DNA from: Deltaproteobacteria bacterium
GTDB lineage: Bacteria; Bacillota; Desulfotomaculia; Desulfotomaculales; JAGUVT01
DNA length: 50,501 bases
Reading direction: 5' to 3'
NCBI GenBank assembly: GCA_020062745.1
Contig: JAGUVT010000002.1
Coordinates: 1 to 50,501, forward strand
Shown here: positions 44,011 through 50,026 of the stretch, piece after piece
Position numbering within the stretch: the stretch's first letter is position 1
How the letters are laid out: each line of letters opens with the position of its first letter
The notes under the pieces: model-generated
Told to the model about the DNA's origin: nothing
Database searches by the model: none
The model's input: only the letters and a program-made list of their open reading frames with translations
Translations under genes and position numbers: made by a program

Positions 44011-44232
44011 TTAAACCGAAACCACTTCTTTTACCTCGGGAATTTCTTGCTTGAGCACCCGCTCAATGCCCTGCTTGAGGGTTATAACAGCACCCATTCA
44101 CCCGCCGCAGGCTCCCGTCAGGCGCACTTTGACCACTCCATCCGGTTCAACATCAACCAGTTCAACACCGCCGCCATCCCTCTGCAACATGGGACGGATT
44201 TTATTCAAAGCCGCTTCTACTTTTTCCTTCAT
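44011..44232 (-). CDS. NifU-like (Nfu) iron-sulfur scaffold protein with in-frame UGA at the second CxxC cysteine (candidate selenoprotein)
   Basis: A 74-codon frame broken only by TGA at 44100-44098. Read through, it is a complete 73-residue NifU C-terminal domain: [20 protein letters not shown], then [22 protein letters not shown], and [17 protein letters not shown] to a normal TAA. In this family the motif is CxxC, binding or transferring a 4Fe-4S cluster; the UGA sits exactly on the second cysteine. All 28 codons after it are conserved in frame. A stem-loop placed as a bacterial SECIS follows. AAAGGGGG precedes the ATG at 11 bases. Alternatives: a point mutation TGC to TGA, a sequencing error, or a split protein re-starting at the ATG right after the UGA. 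Confidence 0.8.
44059..44081 (-). promoter_or_regulatory. Candidate bacterial SECIS stem-loop
   Basis: Minus strand: CUCAA (44079-44075) pairs with UUGAG (44066-44062), extended by two further C-G pairs past a one-base bulge. The eight-base loop GCAGGGCA starts 24 bases after the UGA and begins with G. Known bacterial SECIS rules ask for a small loop 16-37 bases after the UGA with a G in its first two positions; both are met. Confidence 0.6.
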
Positions 44233-44256
44233 TATTTATAAAACCCCCTTTCCTGT

Positions 44257-44294
44257 ATTATAGCTGCGATAAGACATTTTTATGTGCCGGCACA
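44257..44294 (-). promoter_or_regulatory. Putative promoter and palindromic operator of the NifU-like gene
   Basis: A perfect -10 box TATAAT (minus strand, 44262-44257) lies 24 bases before the ATG. There is no good -35. Twenty bases upstream is a perfect 12-bp palindrome, TGTGCCGGCACA (44283-44294), covering the -35 region, where an activator or repressor could bind. Confidence 0.5.
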
Positions 44295-44344
44295 GAACCC
44301 ATAACCTAACCTTATTCTACCTGTTCCGGGCACTAAAGGCAAGG

Positions 44345-45484
44345 TTATTCTAAATAAATTTTAATTGTGGCAAACCGAATTTGATCAACTAAATTATTCA
44401 CGGATTCTTCACTGCTTTTAATTTCACTTCTGACTTTAGCGAGCTGGCCTTCAGCTCCTTGAACATCATCCGCTGTTCCGGCACTATTTATAACAGCAAG
44501 CAAGTGTTGCTCCTCGACAGTCAGATTTCTCAGCCTGGCTTTTAAATCATAATAGTCATCAGTGACATCGACCTCACTGATACTTTGCACCGCGGCCCCC
44601 ATTCCCTGCAAAGAACCGATAGTCTGAGAAAGTTTTTTACTCGGAATCCGCATGGTAACAATTTTCCCGCCTGGTTCATCACTTACATATCCGCCACTGT
44701 TCCTTGCCAGTACAGCCAGTTCATTGGTGGAAACTCCTGCTGCAAACTTGAGAACTGCCTTGCTTAGCAGTTTAGGGGAACCATCTTCCAATATCGTACT
44801 GCTTTCCTGCGGTACCGTCTCAACCATCATCGCCGTATTTTTTCGACTGGTTTCCGGGCTCTCCGCCGCCTGCTCCGTCAGATCAGAACGAGCTCCGGAA
44901 ACTTCCTTGCTTTTATTGTCACTCTTAGAAGTTAAAGCCTGACGATCACGACTGGAAACAGGGGTTTCGGAATCATTCGAGGCGGCCCTTTCCACCGGCG
45001 TATTCCCGGCATCCTGAGTCCGACTATCTTTATCTGAAGCAAGAGGAACAGGCTCATCCTTTTGCCTGTCAAGTCCATTGCCGGCCACGACGGCAGGCTC
45101 CTTTACCGCAAAACCCGGCAGGAAACTCCTTAAACTCCGGTGACCGCCCGCGCCGTACGCCAGCGCCGTCAATCCCACCACCAGCACAACCGCTGCCGCA
45201 AAAGCAACCCAACGATTCCTCGAACTTTGCCTGACTATCCCATTCCGTTTCCAAACTGCCTGCTGCATATGATTAAGCTCGTTCCTGACACCGGAGCTTA
45301 AATTGGCCGGGGGAACCATTTCCGGCAAAGCCTTTAATGAATTTACGGCTTCCATCAAGTCATACCATTCTTTCCGGCAATCAGTACAAACAGCCAGATG
45401 GGCAGACACCCCCTGCTCCTGAAGGTCTTCCAACATCCCATCTAAAAAAGGGGACAGCAGTTCCTGCACTTCCTGACACTGCAT
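44345..45484 (-). CDS. Membrane anti-sigma factor with zinc-finger (zf-HC2) and DUF4349-like domain
   Basis: 379 residues. The N-terminal anti-sigma zinc motif reads Cys3, then HLAVCTDC (about 30-37). One membrane helix (about 92-112) leads to a long polar, low-complexity outer linker (about 130-240) and a C-terminal domain with KIVTMRIPSKKLSQTIGSL and DVTDDYYDLKARLRNL, like DUF4349. It should hold the ECF sigma factor encoded immediately upstream; the outer domain would sense an envelope signal. The ATG follows the sigma stop directly with the ribosome site inside that gene. Confidence 0.88.
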   Translation of the reverse strand: MQCQEVQELLSPFLDGMLEDLQEQGVSAHLAVCTDCRKEWYDLMEAVNSLKALPEMVPPANLSSGVRNELNHMQQAVWKRNGIVRQSSRNRWVAFAAAVVLVVGLTALAYGAGGHRSLRSFLPGFAVKEPAVVAGNGLDRQKDEPVPLASDKDSRTQDAGNTPVERAASNDSETPVSSRDRQALTSKSDNKSKEVSGARSDLTEQAAESPETSRKNTAMMVETVPQESSTILEDGSPKLLSKAVLKFAAGVSTNELAVLARNSGGYVSDEPGGKIVTMRIPSKKLSQTIGSLQGMGAAVQSISEVDVTDDYYDLKARLRNLTVEEQHLLAVINSAGTADDVQGAEGQLAKVRSEIKSSEESVNNLVDQIRFATIKIYLE

Positions 45485-46081
45485 TTAAATCCCTCCTTTT
45501 TTTATTAGACGGGTTTCTTGCTCAAAAAGTTCCTTTGCTTCGATAATTTTTTCCTTAAATACTTTGCGGGCACGGTTAAGGCGCGATTTTACAGTGCCCA
45601 GGGAATTGTTCAAGGCTTCAGCTATTTCATCATACGAAAGGCCCTGAATATCACGCATTATTAATACTAAACGATGCTCTTCAGAAAGAGCATCAAGACA
45701 CTTTTGCACCATATCTGTAAATTCCTGTTTCTCTACCGCTTCCTCAGGTAAAACAGCCTTATCCGGCAACTGCAAAATACTACACCCCGTCGGATTACCA
45801 TCCAAGGAAAAATTGTTATACCTTCTCCTCCGGCGCGTCTCATCACGGCAAACATTAGCTATAATCCGGTAAAACCAGGTCATGAAGTCAGAGTCTCCCC
45901 GAAACTGCGGCAAGGATTGATAAAGCCGCAAAAACGCTTCCTGCGCCACATCACAGGCATCATCATAATTACCCGTAAAACGGAAACCCAAGTTAAAAAC
46001 TTTATTTTCATAACGGCGTACCAACTGTTCAAAGGCATTGAGGTCTCCCTTTTTACTTCTTTCAATTAAATTTTTATCCAT
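45485..46081 (-). CDS. ECF-type RNA polymerase sigma factor (SigW-like)
   Basis: 198 residues. Region 2 includes FEQLVRRYENKVFNLGFR and the -10-recognition stretch DACDVAQEAFLRLY; region 4 has LSYDEIAEALNNSLGTVKSRLNRAR, the helix-turn-helix that reads the -35. A short linker joins them. Paired with the zinc-finger anti-sigma factor that follows without a gap. GGAGG lies seven bases before the ATG. It probably directs an envelope-stress regulon and its own promoter, which I could not locate with confidence. Confidence 0.93.
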   Translation of the reverse strand: MDKNLIERSKKGDLNAFEQLVRRYENKVFNLGFRFTGNYDDACDVAQEAFLRLYQSLPQFRGDSDFMTWFYRIIANVCRDETRRRRRYNNFSLDGNPTGCSILQLPDKAVLPEEAVEKQEFTDMVQKCLDALSEEHRLVLIMRDIQGLSYDEIAEALNNSLGTVKSRLNRARKVFKEKIIEAKELFEQETRLIKKGGI

Positions 46082-46316
46082 GACCCACCCTCCGACAGAA
46101 ACTCACCGGGCCAACTGGAAAACAATTAAAAATATGCGTCTTTGCTAATTATTAGATTACTCAACATTAGCTAATTTCGACAGTATCTTTTATAAATCCT
46201 CCCTGGAATACTTTAACTTGCCAATCTTGAAACAAAATATTTGTCCCCTGGAAAGGAAACTGATATTGTATAATGTATAATGACAAATAAAACAAAAAGG
46301 AGCTGGCAGTTTCATC
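46082..46316. other. Divergent intergenic region between the ECF sigma gene and the epimerase gene
   Basis: No gene. Plus strand: two overlapping TATAAT boxes at 46269-46274 and 46276-46281 without a good -35, framed by an 8-bp inverted repeat TATTTGTC/GACAAATA (46238-46245 and 46282-46289). Minus strand: GCTAAT/ATTAGC inverted repeat upstream of the sigma gene. Regulatory role plausible, unproven. Confidence 0.4.
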
Positions 46317-47231
46317 ATGAAAAACATATTGATCATCGGGGGAAGCTACTTTATCGGCAAAGTTTTTGTGCTGGAATTATTAAACAAGGAAGGATATTCT
46401 ATTCACGTCCTGAACCGGGGGCATAACCCTTTCAGCCGGCCGGAAATCACCGAGTATGTTTGTGACCGGCACAATATCGCCCACCTGAAACGGGTAGTCC
46501 CCTCCCTTAAGTGGGATGTGGTTGTCGACTTCTGCGCCTTTGTTCCTGATGACGTTAAAAGCATGATCAATAACCTGCCCGGCACAATCGAACAATATAT
46601 CTATATCAGCACCTGCACCGTTTATGAAATAACCGACGATTTTCCAAAGTACGAAGACTCGCCGAAACTTTCCGGACCCCTTCCCGGACCGAATGGGGAC
46701 TATGGGTACAACAAATGGCTTACGGAAATCGAATTGGTAAATCAATGCCATGAGAAAAGGATCCCTTATACCATATTGCGGCCGGCCTTTGTCTACGGAC
46801 AATTCAATTATGCGCCCAGAGAAACGTACTTCTTCGATCTGATCCTGTCCAATAAAGATGTGCCGGTTCCCAGCGACTCCCTGGCTTTATTTCAGTTTGT
46901 CTTCGTAAGAGACGTAGCCAGAATTTGCATCGAATGCCTGGGCAACAACAAAGTCTACAACAATGCCTATAATTTATCGGCGGAAGAACTCGTCTCCTAC
47001 AAAAAACTAATCAAAGTATTTGAGGAAATATCCGGTACCGGCGTAAAAACAAAAAAATACACCGTTAAGGAAATTCTACGCAGCAACATACCTCTGCCCT
47101 ACCCCCTGGATCAACATGAACTTTATTCAGGCTCATTGATCGCCGATACTTTGAATCTTCAATATACCCCTTTCGCAAAGGGCATGAAGGAAGCTTTAGA
47201 ATTTTATAAGAAATACGTGTTTCAACCTTAA
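46317..47231 (+). CDS. NAD-dependent epimerase/dehydratase (extended SDR)
   Basis: 304 residues. The NAD-binding motif is ILIIGGSYFIGK at the N-terminus; the catalytic Tyr-Lys pair is YGYNK with YISTCTVYE before it; ILRPAFVYG and FVFVRDVARI follow. Family members act on nucleotide sugars, but some bind RNA or have other roles; the GGSYFIG variant resembles the CSP41/isoflavone-reductase-like branch. The AAGGAG is 14 bases from the ATG, which is long. Single-gene unit, terminator after it. Confidence 0.85.
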   Translation: MKNILIIGGSYFIGKVFVLELLNKEGYSIHVLNRGHNPFSRPEITEYVCDRHNIAHLKRVVPSLKWDVVVDFCAFVPDDVKSMINNLPGTIEQYIYISTCTVYEITDDFPKYEDSPKLSGPLPGPNGDYGYNKWLTEIELVNQCHEKRIPYTILRPAFVYGQFNYAPRETYFFDLILSNKDVPVPSDSLALFQFVFVRDVARICIECLGNNKVYNNAYNLSAEELVSYKKLIKVFEEISGTGVKTKKYTVKEILRSNIPLPYPLDQHELYSGSLIADTLNLQYTPFAKGMKEALEFYKKYVFQP

Positions 47232-47239
47232 AACATAAA

Positions 47240-47258
47240 GCCTTCCATAAAGGAAGGC
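47240..47258 (-). terminator. Hairpin between the epimerase gene and the integrated element
   Basis: GCCTTCC, five-base loop, GGAAGGC. On the minus strand TTTATGTTTT follows, so it could stop transcripts leaving the element. Confidence 0.5.
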
Positions 47259-47275
47259 CAATAAAAACCTGTACT

Positions 47276-47306
47276 CCACCACGGATAAGCTGGTGGTTTT
47301 TATTTT
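47276..47306 (+). terminator. Intrinsic terminator after the epimerase gene
   Basis: CCACCA, nine-base loop, TGGTGG, then TTTTTATTTT. Confidence 0.8.
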
Positions 47307-47380
47307 CCGCTGCATCGCCAGGTCACTGTCAAATCCTGTTTTGTCCTAATCTCTTAAAACCCGCAAACCCTTGATTTTAT

Positions 47381-47425
47381 TGGTGGGCACGGCTGGTTTC
47401 GAACCAGCGACCTCTTGAATGTGAG
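47381..47425 (-). other. 3' fragment of tRNA-Val(CAC), probable att site
   Basis: Read on the minus strand the 45 bases give the anticodon loop CTCACAT (anticodon CAC), the 3' side of the anticodon stem TCAAG, variable loop AGGTC, a perfect T arm GCTGG-TTCGAAA-CCAGC, the acceptor strand CGTGCCC, discriminator A and CCA. The 5' half is absent: the bases before the loop (TGTAA) do not pair with TCAAG. Similarity thus begins exactly at the anticodon loop, the usual limit of tRNA attachment sites. The element lies to the right and a full tRNA should end it there. Confidence 0.8.
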
Positions 47426-47437
47426 TTACAAGGCGGG

Positions 47438-47669
47438 TCATGAAACATTTACCTGCACTTCAGCAATTTCAACGTCACTTTCAGGAACCGGCTTGCCAAT
47501 AATTTTTAACGCCTCAATAAATCCTTCTATGGCCTCCTGTGCCCTCTCTACCGCTTCTCCCCTGGTATCCCCCCCCCTGGGTGATACAACCCGGCAAGGC
47601 CGGCACAGTAACGGTGTATCCTCCTCCTTCTTCATTCCATTCCAGGACAATCTTAAACCTGCGCTGCAT
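47438..47669 (-). pseudogene. hicB antitoxin gene, frameshifted in a G9 run
   Basis: Starting at ATG 47669 (AGGTGGG seven bases upstream) the frame gives MQRRFKIVLEWNEEGGYTVT and VPALPGCITQG, a normal HicB N-terminus. At a run of nine G (minus strand, near 47570-47578) it shifts; the rest, RGEAVERAQEAIEGFIEALK to VQVNVS, continues in another frame to TGA at 47438. One G fewer restores a 76-residue HicB. No hicA accompanies it. It ends 12 bases before the tRNA fragment. It is a broken gene, a phase-variable one, or a sequencing error. Confidence 0.75.
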
Positions 47670-47864
47670 AATCAATCCCACCTTTCCTTTTTGCGTGAAT
47701 TAACCTTCGTTTGGCTTCCGACTGACATTTCGTCGAACAATATATCGCTTTGAGGTTTCCCTTCAAGGGGAATAACTGACCACACACGCCGCAATAATTG
47801 GTAAATAAGCCGAATAGTTATCTGAACCCTGTTCAATTACCGCAAGGTATTTCATTTTAATCAT
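47653..47864 (-). pseudogene. Fused remnants: hicB N-terminus and a zinc-ribbon protein
   Basis: From ATG 47855 or 47864 the frame reads MKYLAVIEQGSDNYSAYLP, the start of another HicB subfamily, and then diverges to a TGA at 47763. From about 47802 a different frame, without a start codon, encodes TNYCGVCGQLFPLKG and IYCSTKCQSEAKRR: two CxxC/CxxxC pairs of a small zinc ribbon, ending at 47653. The two remnants overlap, so a deletion probably joined them. Confidence 0.55.
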
Positions 47865-47878
47865 GGCCTTCTTTAATA

Positions 47879-48119
47879 TTAACACAGTAATTTTTTAAAT
47901 TCATCTAATGGAAGGCCGGCAGTCCGGAGAATTTCATTAAGTGTACCTGCCGGGATATTTTTTTCCGCTATGGACGGCAACAGTAGCATATCTTGTCGCA
48001 TCGTCTGGATGACTTAGAAACCTGTGGCTTCCACTTTTTCTAACGACAACAAAACCAGCTCTCTTTAAAGCGGCAATTACTTCCTTGCCTGTTACACGTG
48101 GGAGCCTCAAGGACATCAT
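47879..48119 (-). pseudogene. hicA toxin gene, frameshifted in an A7 run
   Basis: The N-terminal part has LRLPRVTGKEVIAALKRAGF and VVRKSGSH with the catalytic His of the dsRBD-like HicA fold, and TVAVHSGK. At seven A (minus strand, near 47963-47969) the frame breaks. One A fewer gives the standard ending IPAGTLNEILRTAGLPLDEF to a TAA at 47879. The start shares bases with the stop of the hicB gene upstream, so this was a hicBA operon. As read, the toxin lacks its last 20 residues. Confidence 0.75.
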
Positions 48120-48346
48120 GCGGGAACCACTACCTCAGCAATACTCACGTCAACATCGCTTTCAGGTATTGGCTGCCCGGTGGCGGCAAGCCCTTCCAGT
48201 GTAACTTTAATAGCATCCTCAGCCATGACAATGGCTTCCTCTTTGGTATCGCCAAAGGTAGAGCAGCCGGGAATAGCGGGCACGGAGGCAACATAAACCT
48301 TATCCTCTTTATCCCACGTCAGGACGACTTTAAATCTACGCTGCAC
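48116..48346 (-). CDS. HicB-family antitoxin
   Basis: 76 residues, intact: MQRRFKVVLTWDKEDKVYVA, SVPAIPGCSTFGDTKEEAI, then PESDVDVSIAEVVV. This is the partial RNase H-like fold of HicB that blocks the HicA mRNA interferase. It comes before hicA, the less usual but well-known order, and overlaps it. A strong promoter lies 150 bases upstream (48524-48496); the gap between holds no other gene. Confidence 0.88.
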   Translation of the reverse strand: MQRRFKVVLTWDKEDKVYVASVPAIPGCSTFGDTKEEAIVMAEDAIKVTLEGLAATGQPIPESDVDVSIAEVVVPA

Positions 48347-48495
48347 CTGAAGGCTTCCTCCTCTCTAATTCGGCGAATTTTATATGCCTTCCAGGGTTTC
48401 TTGACCCAAAGCCACCCGGCTTTGAGCCAAAAACCAGGCCGGGAATGTTTTCTTTCTGTTGTGGGTATTGAGTGAATATCCTGGTTTACATATTT

Positions 48496-48524
48496 ACTAT
48501 AAACGTAAAATAACGGCAAGTCAA
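48496..48524 (-). promoter_or_regulatory. Strong sigma-A promoter of the hicBA pair
   Basis: Minus strand: TTGACT (48524-48519), 17-base spacer, TATAGT (48501-48496). Back to back with a plus-strand promoter only 13 bases away. Confidence 0.78.
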
Positions 48525-48537
48525 ATGCTTTTAAGGG

Positions 48538-48566
48538 TTGACAGCCAGAGTATGGTATTGTAAAAT
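48538..48566 (+). promoter_or_regulatory. Strong sigma-A promoter reading into the structured RNA
   Basis: TTGACA (48538-48543), 17-base spacer, TAAAAT (48561-48566). Transcription should begin near 48573. Confidence 0.8.
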
Positions 48567-48572
48567 TTAGCC

Positions 48573-48760
48573 GTGGGGTAATGTACCTGTTCCCCTAGGG
48601 AGTCTCGTTTAGGCAGGCGGGAGTACCCCTTGTGTTATAGGCTGCCGAACAGAATATCGGGCTAGCGTACCAGACCCAAAGGTACAAGGATAATCTGTGG
48701 CGCAAACCAGTCTTACGAGGTTGTTAGCCTCTAAGTTGTGTTTGCGTCTTTTGGTTTTTT
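48573..48760 (+). ncRNA. Candidate structured noncoding RNA of unknown class, about 190 nt
   Basis: No coding frame with a start signal fills this stretch, yet it has its own promoter and a terminator-like end. Stems visible: GGGG/CCCC (48575-48578, 48592-48595); GGCAG/CTGCC (48612-48616, 48642-48646) around an inner GGG-AGTA-CCC; GTACC/GGTAC (48667-48671, 48681-48685); and a closing CGCAAAC/GTTTGCG (48701-48707, 48740-48746) that encloses GAGG/CCTC and is followed by TCTTTTGGTTTTTT. A longer alternative stem, TGTTAGCCTC/GAGGCTAACA (48722-48731, 48774-48783), would break the terminator, as in an attenuator for the excisionase-like gene. It matches no riboswitch or RNA family I can name. Confidence 0.5.
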
Positions 48761-48825
48761 GTGGGGGGTTTTCGAGGCTAACAGCCTTGGAAATCCCCCA
48801 TTTTTATTTGGATAGGAGGGCAAAA

Positions 48826-49332
48826 ATGGAAAATCGTAAACTCGAAAACTTACCCGACATTCTGGAATTGACCGATTTAGCAGCATTCTTACACTGCGGC
48901 TACCGGACGGCGCTTGTGCTGGTTCACCGGAAAGACTTCCCGGCGCTATAGGTGGGGCGGCGCTGGAAGGTGAGCAAAAGCGCATTAGTCCAGTGGCTTA
49001 CAACGGGAAAGAAGTTAAAACAAAACCCCCCGGCCGGCCGCCGGGGGGGAAAGTGGGTGAAAACTGTGCTTGCTAAAAGTATAGCACAAAGTAGTGTTTT
49101 TGATAATGCTAAAAACGTTGCAATTGAAATGGTATGCGAGCGCTACTTAAATCTTACACTGCGCTTAAGCGGCAGAAACTTAGTTGCAAAGTGTCCGTTT
49201 CACGAAGACCGGCGGCCCTCTTTCGTGGTCTGGCCGGCTTCGGGGCGGTGGAAGTGTTTCGGGTGTGGTGCTGCCGGCGGAGCCGTTGCCGGCGGAGCTT
49301 ATCCCTGCCCCGCTCCGACCCTGGGCGGTTGA
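48826..49332 (+). pseudogene. Excisionase-like HTH and CHC2 zinc-finger (primase-like) gene with an internal amber codon
   Basis: ATG at 48826 has AGGAGGG upstream. The frame encodes LPDILELTDLAAFLHCGY and VHRKDFPAL, then TAG (48949-48951), then VGRRWKVSKSALVQWL: together a helix-turn-helix of the excisionase/MerR-like type, with the stop at a position usually Lys or Arg. Further on in the same frame is a CHC2 zinc finger (CPFHEDRRPSF, KCFGCGAAGG, about residues 120-150), as in DnaG-type primases. The frame ends at 49332 inside sequence that codes for DUF3987 in another frame. Probably two genes joined by decay. Confidence 0.65.
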
Positions 49333-49825
49333 CGTGGCGGAGCGGATGCAATGCCCGTTTGAGTTTGCGGCGGTAGCAGCTATGGTTATAGCCGCTGCAG
49401 TTATCGGCGCCGGCTGTGGGATCAAACCGAAACAGAAAGACGACTGGCTTGTAGTCCCCAACTTGTGGGGCGGCATCGTGGCCCGACCCTCTATGCTGAA
49501 AACCCCGCTACTTGCAGAGATGATGAAGCCCCTAGCCCGGCTAGAGCTGGCGGCAAAAGGAAGGCCAAAAAACGGCATACCGGCCCCGCGCATGGAGGAT
49601 GTGAAACAGCGTTATTTAGACCTCGAAGAGCCGGAAGCACTCGTGCGCAGGCGGTTCAAAACGAACGATTCAACAATCGAAAAACTGGGTGAGTTGATGA
49701 ACGAAAACCCCAGGGGGGTCTTACTGTTTCGGGATGAGCTTATCGGCCTGCTCTGTTCATGGGACCGGGAAGACCGCAGCTTCTATCTTGAAGCGTGGAA
49801 ACGGATTCCGGGCGTTTTCGTTTGA
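49268..49825 (+). pseudogene. DUF3987-family gene, truncated at both ends
   Basis: From about 49268 the frame reads LPAELIPAPLRPWAVDVAER, MQCPFEFAAVAAMV, DDWLVVPNLWGGIVARPSML and VLLFRDELIGLLCSW, the N-terminal part of DUF3987 replication-type proteins found on phages and plasmids. A full protein is about 450 residues or more; here the match stops at SFYLEAWK and a TGA follows at 49825. The GTG at 49184 opens the frame but its first 28 residues are the CHC2 region in the wrong frame. The ATPase-like motif region is partly kept. Confidence 0.7.
49272..49298 (+). repeat. Tandem 15-bp repeat at the primase/DUF3987 joint
   Basis: TGCCGGCGGAGC occurs at 49272-49283 and again at 49287-49298. It lies where the zinc-finger frame gives way to the DUF3987 frame, so it may mark a deletion or a slippage duplication. 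Confidence 0.75.
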
Positions 49826-49964
49826 ATTTGCCCCATTTCTGTGCGTCTGAGGGGAAAACCAGGTATAGCCCCTTTTAAATGCGCCTTAAATTTATTCCAC
49901 AAAGAATAAAAATAATGCTTGGCTACCTCCCTCCTTTTTTGTAATTATAATTATTTATATTATA

Positions 49965-50004
49965 TTGACATTGTGAATAAAATTTAATATAGTATGCATA
50001 TACT
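49965..50004 (+). promoter_or_regulatory. Promoter and operator of the RelB/YoeB pair
   Basis: TTGACA (49965-49970), 17-base spacer, TATAGT (49988-49993). An inverted repeat AGTAT-GCAT-ATACT (49991-50004) overlaps the -10 box and start site, where the antitoxin would bind. The preceding stretch 49826-49964 holds no gene I can support. Confidence 0.75.
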
Positions 50005-50026
50005 AATAGTGAAAGGAGTTGTTATT

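Noticed and set aside
48319-48519. 66-codon frame upstream of the intact hicB
   Set aside because: It overlaps the hicB start and its promoter and lacks family resemblance.
48697-48825. Upstream extension of the excisionase-like frame to 48697
   Set aside because: It would read through the terminator-like stem and T-run; ATG 48826 has an ideal ribosome site.
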